A DNA stretch of 64,000 bases, from assembly GCA_037783415.1 (NCBI GenBank), contig JAZGTN010000171.1, forward strand, positions 682,001 through 746,000, given 5' to 3'. Below are positions 23,734 to 33,000 of the stretch, in pieces. Position 1 is the first letter of the stretch. Each line of letters starts with the position of its first letter. Under the pieces are notes generated by a model. The model ran no database searches. It was not told the DNA's origin and was given only the letters and a program-made list of their open reading frames with translations. Made by a program: the position numbers and the translations under genes. This stretch comes from Leptasterias polaris. Taxonomy: Eukaryota > Echinodermata > Asteroidea > Forcipulatida > Asteriidae.

Positions 23734-24370
23734 CACATTCAAACCGGGGACCTATAACAAAAGAGGACAATAGGTCCACGGTTGGAAATTGTGTACAAAA
23801 CCAATGGGAGCTGTTGCAAAAAAGTTTAGAGTATAGTTTAGAGTATAAACAAAAGAGGGACAATAGGAGGTCCACGATTGCAGGCGTATACACACTCGTG
23901 TGTGTGCGTGTAGGTAGGCATACCCATCCCGGTGCACACACCATTGTGGGGACTTCCTATTGTTGTTCTATTATTCCCTTTTCTAAAGAATCTGGTGTGG
24001 GGACCCAGTTTAACAAAGAAAAACGTTGTGGGGACCTTTGTTCCATTGTATAAAAGTCCCCACAGCTCTGGGTAGGTAGGCATACCCAGAGCTGTGGGGA
24101 CTTTTATACAATGGAACAAAGGTCCCCACAACGTTTTTCTTTGTTAAACTGGGTCCCCACAGGGGATTCTTTAGAAAAGGGAATAATAGAACAACAATAG
24201 GAAGTCCCCACAACAGTGTGCGCACCGGGACGTGTAGGTATCCACATTCAAACCGTGGACCTATAAGTATAACAAAAGGGACAATAGGTCCACGGTTGCT
24301 ATCACAAAGAGTTGAACAAAGGAGGGTCCACGATTGCCGGTATTTACACACCTGGGTGTGTGTGTGTGTT
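23727..24370. repeat. Palindrome-centred composite: direct repeats flanking a 304 bp hairpin
   Basis: Two direct repeats (about 23730-23912 and 24236-24365) share CACATTCAAACCG-GGACC, ACAATAGGTCCACGGTTG and GGTCCACGATTGC, followed by ACACAC/GTGTGTG. Each itself contains an inverted pair, GGACCTAT and ATAGGTCC. Between them lies the 304 bp palindrome (separate entry). GTGGGGAC or GTCCCCAC occurs eight times inside. Overlapping minus-strand ORFs (23838-24131, 24010-24450) are shadows of the symmetry. Confidence 0.9.
23927..24230. repeat. Nearly perfect 304 bp inverted repeat (148 bp arms, 8 bp loop)
   Basis: The left arm 23927-24074 and right arm 24083-24230 pair with about six mismatches by eye: three near the outer end, three around 23991-23994. 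The loop is GGTAGGCA. The 17 bp word GTAGGTAGGCATACCCA occurs at the centre (24072-24088) and again just outside the left arm (23910-23926). A transcript across it would form a roughly 148 bp dsRNA stem. Confidence 0.95.
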
Positions 24371-24545
24371 ATTATAAACATGAATATATCTAAAGTCATT
24401 TGTATGAAATTGTACTGTTTAATTTTGTAGCCATGTGTGAATTGACTCAAATGGTTAGTCAGTCATCTTTCTACCACAGTATGTTGGGGTGAATGTACCT
24501 CTCTGTCTGATTATGAAGGTTTTTATATACATCGTATTGTGACAA
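24371..24545. other. Spacer, nothing recognised
   Basis: AT-rich spacer between the palindrome composite and the next long-TIR element. Confidence 0.5.
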
Positions 24546-24930
24546 GAAACACAATAAATTGTACCACTTTGCTACCTAAGCAGTTTTTCCAATAGTTGTA
24601 ACCTGAAAGTACCACCCAAAGTGTTCCAACATGTGAATGGACATGCAGATTTACACTGAAAAATAACTTGAGTTGAATAGAATGATTAATTTTGTTATTA
24701 CAAATTTCATTCAAAAATGGATGGAAAAGGCAGATAACTTTTTCCGTCCATTTGTTATGGAAATTTGAGGCTGATTTTAAAATGTTTGAAAAACATCAAA
24801 TGAATCAACTCAAATTATTGTCAGTATAAGACTGCATTTACATCACATGTTGGAACACTTTGGGTGGTTTCAACCATTGGAAAAACTGCTAACATGATGG
24901 ATGCAAAGTAGTACCTTTTATTGTGTTTCC
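24546..24930. mobile_element. Long-TIR foldback element, about 385 bp
   Basis: The left arm starts GAAACACAATAAA and runs through GCAGTTTTTCCAATAGTTG to AAAGTGTTCCAACATGTGA. The right arm is its reverse complement with small indels (TCACATGTTGGAACACTTTG ... TTTATTGTGTTTC). Arms are about 100 bp, the centre about 180 bp. No coding capacity. Confidence 0.8.
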
Positions 24931-25439
24931 TGGCTTAAATGTTTTTAAAAACCCATTAATTTTAAATTGAACTTGAAGAGAGAATTGAAGATTTGTGACC
25001 AAAAAGATTCATGATCAGGCTAAATACTCTTCATATAATCTTACAAAACATGGACACATTAAAGTACATTTTAAGTGCAAAAAGGAAAATGTAACAGTGT
25101 TAAGTATCTGTGGGTAAGTACGTTTACATGCTGTGTTAAGGGATGAATTTGGTAAAAATTACTGTGAAATTTCACATAAAAATTCATAACTTAACGCAGA
25201 AAGAGATACAGCATTCCTTATGTGTAAATCATAGAAGTGATTATATGTATCTGTATTTGTTGTTTGCTGTTTGTAATCTGCATTTGCTTTAAGGTGGTGT
25301 TTTTTATGGGGATGATGGATGCAGACAGTCAGAGTGAGTTGGCAATGATTGAGTGTACCGAATCACTGCAACCTCAGTAGACTTGACTCAAGTCCCAATC
25401 CCGTGCAAGGCCCTTCCTTGCCTCATCGTCAGAAAACTA
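24931..25439. other. Non-coding DNA with a 69 bp hairpin at 25131-25199
   Basis: CTGTGTTAAGGGATGAATTT at 25131 is mirrored by AAATTCATAACTTAACGCAG, with GTGAAATTTCAC at the centre. Probably a tiny MITE. Confidence 0.55.
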
Positions 25440-26650
25440 TTGTTTTGCGCTCTGCATTCCCAAACCTGTTCCGCGCGCGGGACAGGGACTTGACGATCCC
25501 GCAGTTGCCTGATATGTAAATTTATTCACTTACGAATATGCAAAGTTATGGCGCATTACTTGTTGTCCAATCAAACGCGTTCAAAAAGAAGACTCGTTGA
25601 TTTTTTTTATTTGCGGGAGGGTAAAGTACTTTGTCGAGGATCGAAATGCATTAATATATATAAAAACTACAAATTTATTTGAATTCAAGTTAATACATGT
25701 ATTACGTATACATTGGGATTGGTATTGTTTGCAAATGCATACTTTGAATTGTTGACAAATGCAATTCAGCGACTTAAAACACCCACCCCCTCTTCCGCCC
25801 TAAATAAACTTCCATAGGAACCAATGCTAAATGATAAAATATTCAAAAATACTCAAAAAATCGTGTAAGTCTCTCAGCCTCTTGAAAACCAATCAAACAT
25901 ATTTTCAGCCGACTGAACTTCAGAATTCTTTTCAATTTTTGGCAGGTCAGCTGTTTGGAATTTTTGCTAACTACCCCTGAAGAAAAAAACATGAAAATGT
26001 TTTTTTTTTCCAAAACCGACTTGCTGCCAGTTTTCGTGAAGCACTTCTCCACTTTCCCGGTCAAATAGGGCCAACTTTAATGCCTAAATTTATCAAGTCT
26101 CCTCAAAAGTTGAAGCACAGAACCCCCAGGTTGTGATAGATTCTTATAATTACACAATCTATTAATTGCATGACCTCCAAAACGTTATAGTTCAAAAGAT
26201 TCTGTGGGGTTACAAATTATGATAATCAGCTTGGCGCATGAATTTTGGCCTATTTAGTGTGGTGCTCCCATCACGGTATCGCATTGTTTTGAAATGCCCT
26301 CTCGCTTTCAATGTTTCCTACCTTTATTGTTGCACCCAAAGGATCGAGATCAATAACTACGAACCTGAAATTGGAAGCGACGTGACTGCGTGCATTGTGT
26401 AAATTGTGATCGCAACGCAGTCTTTGTTTTGGGGATCTTTCGTGTGAATTTTTCGATGCTTATCGGAACCGTAAAAATGTAAACGTATAACCGGATATTT
26501 AGTATGCATCTTACAATCTTGCACCGACAGCAGTTGGATAAAAAGGACACGGCAATATATTGCCGTGAATTGTCAGTGGTTTCGAGGGCATCGCGGCAAT
26601 GGCATAGGGCATCAACGGCAAGTGCCGTCGATAATTTTGAGGCCTGCTGT
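25440..26650. promoter_or_regulatory. CpG-richer tract upstream of the Q-rich exon, candidate promoter or first exon
   Basis: Most of the window is CpG-poor. This tract has CpG clusters at about 25450-25510 (including CCGCGCGCGGGAC), 25540-25600 and 26270-26640, and a reverse CCAAT context near 25566. No transposon termini are seen in it. Position 0.7-2 kb upstream of the coding exon makes a promoter or 5' UTR exon plausible. A low-complexity stretch with poly-T lies near 25999. This is inference from base composition only; no TATA box or initiator is convincing. Confidence 0.3.
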
Positions 26651-27310
26651 CCATTCTTGAAAGCCACATTTGTATATTAAAAAAAGGGGAAAAGGTCTGG
26701 ACTCGGGGATTACACTACAAACAAACGAAACGGAAAAGGGATATTATAAGCAGGGTTCCTGTACCTTCTGGCTCTTTTTGGGTGGGTGAGAAGAAGTGTG
26801 GCTTGGTAAGTGCATGCCTGTGCACGCTACACAATGGAATGTTCTGGTGGATATTTACATCAGCTATGCGGCTGACTGCAAACAATTGAAGGCCCTCCAA
26901 AGTTGTTTCAGGCGACCAAAACCGTCCGTTGTAAGCCAGTAAAAAAAAATAAGGCAGATGTATGCATAATCCGACATAAGGTGGTTAAAGAGAATTTCAA
27001 ACAATGGAAGGTTCTGTTGAAATGAAACCCTTGGAACTACTCAACTACATACATGTATGTTCAAAGTGCTTGGAAAGTTCAGTAAAGCTCAACCGATTTC
27101 TAATGGGCAATTTTTAGGGTGCTACATGTAGGTGGCAGCAGACTCACAAGGTAAACCCATTGTTCTTGGGAAAGTTGTGCATGCTCAGAATCCATGCTCT
27201 GATAAGGACAAGTAAACTCTGAATGTACATGTCGATGTTACCAGTCCCACTGGATGTGAGTATGTTGCATTATACACATGTCCATAGCATTGACATCATG
27301 GACTCAGTCA

Positions 27311-27393
27311 TGTTTCCCTTTCTCCTCTTGATATGCAGGAATTCATGCTGATTCACATCGCCCAGTGTGCAACATTACAAAGCAGAAATTGTA
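27311..27393 (+). other. Splice acceptor and 5' UTR of the Q-rich exon
   Basis: A pyrimidine tract (TTTCCCTTTCTCCTCTTG) runs into ATGCAG, with the AG at 27337-27338, so the exon should start at 27339. Bases 27339-27393 are untranslated because a TGA at 27349 is in frame with the ATG at 27394. This implies at least one upstream non-coding exon. A possible donor (TTG|GTAAGTGC) lies at 26806, which would give a 533 bp intron, but the upstream exon is not proven. Confidence 0.6.
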
Positions 27394-28459
27394 ATGGACT
27401 CTTACCCTGACCAAAGGATGGAGCAACCATCATCACCCCTAGGTGGAGGGGATTCTGAGATGGACTTCTCTATGAATGTATGTAGCCCGGAGGCCATGGC
27501 ATACTCATTGTTTGGTGAGCGAGAGTCACCTCCCCCAGCCAACACAGCAGCCTCAGTGGTACCTATACCTCCACCCCCTCCACTGCCACCTGTACCTGTA
27601 AACGTCACTCCTAACAGAACTGCATCAGTCTTTATGTCGGCGTTTCCCATTGTAACAATTCCACAGACTTCCATGGTAACACCAACTTTTATTCAGGTTC
27701 AACAAATCCAACAAGTGCCACAAACCAGATTGACGTTGCAACCGATACAAACACAGTCCATCCAACCTATGCAGCAGACAGTTCAACATACGATCACACA
27801 GCAACAGTGGCAGCAGCTTACATTACAACAGCAGGCACAAATACAGCAACAGTTGCAGCAGCATTTACAGCAACAAGGGTTGCGGATTCAAGGACAGCCA
27901 CAACTTGTTCTAACACAAACTCCAAACCAACCCATACAACATGTACAATTACAACAGTCGCGAACTCAGCAGCAGTTGCTACAACAGCAAAAACAACAAG
28001 GACTTAAGTTGCAGCAACAACAGCCAGTCATACAGCAATTACAGACAGTGCAACAGCAACTTCAATTAAAGAAACAGCAGCAGCTACAAATGCAGCAAGC
28101 TCAGATAGCTCAGCAGGGTCAACAAATACAAGTGCAACACAGTCAACTACCCCTGCAGGGACACCAACTTACACTGCAGAAATTACAACTACAGCAACAG
28201 CAATTACAGCAACAATTACTTAAACAAAAAGAATTACACCAACAACAACTGAAACAGCAACAGATGCAACAACAACAGCAAACACAACAACAACAACAGC
28301 ATCAGCATCAACATCAACACCTACAACAGCAGCAGCAGCAAGAACAACAGCAGCAGCTGCAGAACCAACAAACTGTACCTGAAAATGAGGAGGCTGGAAG
28401 TCCTCAACATTCAGTGGAAGATTCTTCCATTACAGAAGATCTGGAAAGAAAGAAGGATG
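27394..28459 (+). CDS. Glutamine-rich putative transcriptional regulator, first coding exon (partial)
   Basis: This is the only convincing coding exon in the window. From the ATG at 27394 it encodes 355 residues plus one base of the next codon. Residues 1-50 are acidic and Ser/Met-rich (start MDSYPDQRMEQPSS). Residues 57-70 are proline-rich (PIPPPPPLPPVPV). Residues 101-327 are glutamine-rich with interspersed Leu, and include a His-Gln run near 303-309. Residues 329-355 are acidic/Ser and end in ERKKD. The poly-Q is coded by mixed CAA and CAG and other residues break it up, which suggests selection on protein rather than a simple CAG expansion. The ATG has a good context (G at -3, G at +4), and an in-frame TGA at 27349 rules out upstream coding within the exon. 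No DNA-binding domain is visible; it should lie in exons beyond the window or not recognised here. Q-rich activators such as POU, FoxP or Mediator/cofactor subunits are possible, but I cannot choose. Nuclear role is inference from composition. Confidence 0.85.
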
Positions 28460-28465
28460 GTAAGT
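28457..28465 (+). other. Splice donor closing the Q-rich exon
   Basis: The reading frame reaches GATG|GTAAGT, with GT at 28460-28461, a near-consensus donor that leaves phase 1. Beyond it the frame stays open to a TAA at 28558-28560, but the 33 residues change abruptly to a Pro/Cys/Leu mix from pyrimidine-rich DNA, typical of intron. Read-through would give a 388-residue product. Confidence 0.75.
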
Positions 28466-31400
28466 TAGGCAATGTCGGTGTCTGTCATCCCTATCCCCCT
28501 CCCTGTCTTTTCCCACTACCCTCCCACTCACCACTCGCCCTACCATGCTCATCTTATTAATCCAGGCTCATGACTATCAGTAATGATGAGTTGAATGTAG
28601 CTGTAGTAGTGTGTAATGCTGTGTAAATCAAGGTGGAATTTGACAAAATACCCTTGGTATCGCATACATACATGTAGAGTGTGCTTGTTAATAGTTCATT
28701 GAGTGGTAGCTCCACAGCCAAATGGTAACAAGCATTTCTCTTGGTTCCTCATGTTCAAGTCAACTGTCAAGAGTGTTGACCCAAAATGAAACTTTGAATT
28801 TCATAGATACTTCATACCGTAAGCTATCTCAGTTCAACATTCCAATATGTATACACACTGCATGGGATGTTCTGTGTAAAATACTAGAATGTACACTTTA
28901 TTTTCTAAACAGGTTGAAATGCTGCTGAAACATGTACGAAAACACTAATTTAGTGTTTAATGGATCAAATTGCAAAACTATTCAATATGTTTGTATGAGA
29001 GGTGAAAGATTGAGATAAGATGGAATCTTTATTACTATTTTTATCATGACATCGTTCTGTTAATAAAACCAAGGGATCTTTGAAAGTGACTAGCGCTGTG
29101 ACCTGTAGGCCTGAAGATACCTGTGTAGAGAAGACAATGAGGACGTGTTGAGTTTTAGATGTGGGGATAAAACCCTAAAATTAATAGAGAAAAACCCACT
29201 GGACAAAATCCACATGGGAGGCACTGGTCCTGATTAGAACCGGGATCACAGTTCCCCCTGTAATCTGGACTGACCTGTTCACATTGCAACATGTTTAATA
29301 TAGAGTGTACAGCACTGGAGCCAAGTTGAAAGTAACTCTGCTCAGTAGGTGGGTTAAGAACTCTCCATCTCAGTGTGGACAGCAAGAGTGTGAATGCTTC
29401 TGGGTAACACCACATTGTAGTTGCTAACAACAAACACAACAATATTGAACCGTTGACTAGGCCAACCCCCCCCCCCCCCCCCCCCCGGCAATTCCATGGT
29501 CATGGACATTACTTTTTGAGACAATTTCTAAACTCTCTGAAGCATTTTGGTAGCAGTGTTTAGCCTCAAGCTTTAAACCATGGACTGCATACATGTACAT
29601 GTGAAGCACACATGGTTTGCTAAGTAGTTGTTTTGTCTTGCATACAGACATACAAAAATGTTTTATATACGGCCATTTCATCAAGATCACAGCAGTTTGT
29701 GATGATACACAGCAAAATACATGGCATAACAGTGAGACGAAATTGCAAAGTATGAAAACAAACAAACAATCATTGTGGGAATAAGTGTGATATCAGATGT
29801 TTTTTGAAGTGAATCGGCAGAGCGCAGAGATGGAGGGAGACTATTCCAAAGTTTAGGGGCGACAAAAGAGAATGTTTTTTCAGCAGCTGAGGCAAGAGAA
29901 ATGTTTCAAAGTGGAAGTAGGTTACCCAAACTAGGTATGGCTTTGATCAATCATCGACACTCCCTCACTTGTTAGAGTTGTGGGATAATGTTGTTGTAAG
30001 TTGTGAATATTGAGGGTTATTATGGCATTATTAGGGCATTATTAGGATGTGTAGGGGCACAAGGGAAGTCTACTTGACATCATCAGGATAGACTGTTAGC
30101 TTGACGCTTATCCCAAGAGCATCAAGACAGAGACATCTTAAGTAACTTGAGGTACTACATATGGGTGTATTATCATTGGATGTTTCATGAGATGTCAACA
30201 CCTGCTAGCTGGTATAACATACTTAATGGAGTCTGGATACCAAACAGGAATGTTTGCTCTGACACAGGTTTAACAGGAGGTTTATTTTGGACTAGTTATA
30301 ATAAGTATGTCTACATGTTTTGTTGTTAAAGGCACAATGCTATTTTATGTCAGAATGCAATAATTCTAGCATCAGGAATAGACTCACTGAATAAGTCCTG
30401 CATGCACTCAAATGTTGGGACCAGTCAAAATGCACAATGTTGTCCACAGACATACAGCAATGTATGAGTGAGACTTCAGACTGGGCTGTTCAAGACATAT
30501 CTTATGAGCTGTGTGAAGAAAAATCCACGGATGCCTCAAGTGGGATTTGAACCCACAGCCTCCTGCATTTTAAAGTGGATATCTCAACCACAATCAGAGA
30601 GTTGTCACAAGTTGAGACAGGCCAGCTTATTGTTAGGGAAGGGCTAGGCAGGTCATGATTCATTAAAAACATGATAGTATTTATTCGTTGACTCAAACAT
30701 AACCAAATGATTAAGAAACAACTGAACAAAATTACACAGGGCCTAAATGATCATTTTCAGTAAGTAAACCAGGATAACAATTTTAAGAAGCCACACATTT
30801 ACATCATGTACAGTAAGTCATTTAGCAAGACACCAGTGATTGCAAGCAGAGAAATAATCCAATGTTATATGTATGATGTGGCTACATTCCTTTGCAGCCA
30901 GTGTCAGTAGAGCATGGAGAACTCTCAAGAGGGTATTTAGTTGCCTTCTTGGCAGATGAAATGACAACCCAAGATGTAAAGTCTTGTCTACCTGCTTGCC
31001 ACAAAGGTTGTAGTTTGTTACAAACTCTTATTACTGAACAGAAACTTTATTGAATTCATCAAATTCCATGAAAACCATGGTCCAGAACCTTTGGATAAAT
31101 AACATGAGTATTCAGTAATTGATTTGGCCCTGTTTTAAGTAAAGCCATTTGAAAGTTTTGAAACTTTTGTAGACAATTCTAGATACCCAATTGAATTAAA
31201 AACACACATGGTGATCTATTGGTACGTTAGGTTAGATTGAGTGAGGAGCATGTAAGAGAATCATTGATGTGAACATTTCTTTCATGAGCTCTTGTTTTAT
31301 AGCATTTCAGATGTTTCAGTACCAACAAGGTCACCATTAGTACTGTTACCACATGACTGTATAGATGGTAAGAGTACATCAGGTTAATGCAAAGCTATGG

Positions 31401-32838
31401 GTTTTCATGGATGCCTTTAGGTCATTTGGTGTCTTTTTTTGGTTATAAACTCAATTTGTCATAATTTAGAGAATTGACACAGAAGCGTTGATCTCTGAGC
31501 CAACTTTGGCCTGACCTTTATGAGGCTGTGGTCCCGGTGAAATACTGATGGAGAGTTGAATGGTGTTAATGCCTTCTCTATGTCCTCCCAAGAGGTCCTG
31601 TTTTTCAGTCAACAAAACCAAGACATGGATAAGGCAACTATCTGTTTAATCTCAGTGATGAAATCAAATCATAGTGAACATTGAATCCTCAGCATGCACA
31701 ACATTTCAAACAAGATTCAACTTTGACAGATAACCAGCTTATAACCGTCTTATTTTACACAGTGTCTATGTCTATCGGAGAACTTCACTCAACACAACTG
31801 CCAAACTCCAACACAAATTAATTGAAATAGCTTTCTTTGCCTTGATTTGATTGTATCCAAAGGAATACAACAGGGGTTGCTTATATTCCCTGGATCCCCA
31901 TTGTACAACTCATGACCTAAGGGACAGAGTCAAACTATGGCATTACAGTGCTGAAAAACCAGCTGTTTTCACCAACTCAGACTACAAACTTGTATTTTGG
32001 GCTTTTTTTTCTTCTCGTAACTTGTCTGTTGTTTCTCATGGGGACTGGATGCTTGAACCTATAAAACTTGTCCTGTCTGCACCTGTAACCCATTCACATT
32101 TTTCCACTTGGTGAATATGTCAAACATGTATTGGCTTGTTTCTTCTTGGTCTGTATGAGGTGATGACCATAATGTCAATCCCTGTTTTTGATATACATGT
32201 AGCAAAAAAGCTTAGTGGCATTTAAGGCTCATAATACCATGGTGGTCCATCTTCATATGTTCACATTTACATAGTTTAATATTTTCAGTGAATCAATGCA
32301 GGTTGTAGATATGGTTCAGAACTTTCTGAGGCATGATTTTAGAAATAAATTATCCAGCAGGACATGTATTTATTTGTGTATGCATATCACAGTAACTGTT
32401 ATAAACTTATACTACATGTAGTAGGAGCTGTGTTACAATTACTGATGGTTGGACATTAATGGAAGAAATGGCCGAGTTCTGATTGGTGTTTGTGTTGACA
32501 GGAAAAGTTGGCACACCAAAGATTTGCATCGTCACTTCCTAAATAATGTTCAAGATAAATGACTACAATGCATCTTTTTTTAATTCTTGGATAATATGAA
32601 CATTATAGATCATGTAACCTGTGACATCACATGTTTACAAAAGAGCCATGTAGCCTGGACTTCCTGCAGACATGATTTGTACACAGCTCAATGGAAGAAA
32701 ACATCAAATCTTATATCTGGAGATTACACAGTCTGATTTGTATCAACTTTTAATATGAAGAAAGGGGGCACATCTCAAAACTTACTATATAACTTTTGAA
32801 TTTATGTGGAAATTATGACAAATGTAGTACCTTACCTA
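28460..32838. other. Probable intron or intergenic DNA right of the Q-rich exon
   Basis: No second exon is recognised. A C21 run is at 29466-29486. Sequence at about 29795-29930 (TATTCCAAAGTTTAGGGGCG and neighbours) resembles the body of dispersed non-coding repeats. A tRNA-like fragment on the minus strand (GGGATTTGAACCCAC as read on +) lies at 30530-30610 with a SINE-like B box. A candidate acceptor CTTATTAATCCAG at 28565 would give a 105 bp intron but leads at once to a stop. Confidence 0.45.
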
Positions 32839-33000
32839 CCAGAAAAGTCCTGGAACGCAAGGTTAAACTTTTTTTAAACAAAGGTTACATAGTCCATAGA
32901 AAATTGCTTACCTTACCTTACCAGAAAAGTCCTGGAACGCAAGGTTAAACTTTTTTTAAACAAAGGTTACATAGTCCATAGAAAATTGCTTTAAATACAG
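32839..33000. repeat. 82 bp tandem duplication
   Basis: CCAGAAAAGTCCTGGAACGC starts at 32839 and again at 32921. The two copies, through CATAGAAAATTGCTT, look identical, so the duplication is young. Confidence 0.95.

Noticed and set aside
23838..24450. Overlapping minus-strand ORFs of 97 and 146 codons
   Set aside because: They lie across the 304 bp palindrome and its flanking repeats; apparent repeats in the protein reflect the DNA symmetry.
27807..28007. 66-codon Thr/Ala-rich ORF in the Q-rich exon
   Set aside because: A +1 frame shadow of CAA/CAG-rich coding sequence.
28460..28565. A 105 bp intron ending at CTTATTAATCCAG
   Set aside because: Good acceptor, but phase-1 joining gives Gly-Ser and then TGA at once, so it would not extend the protein.
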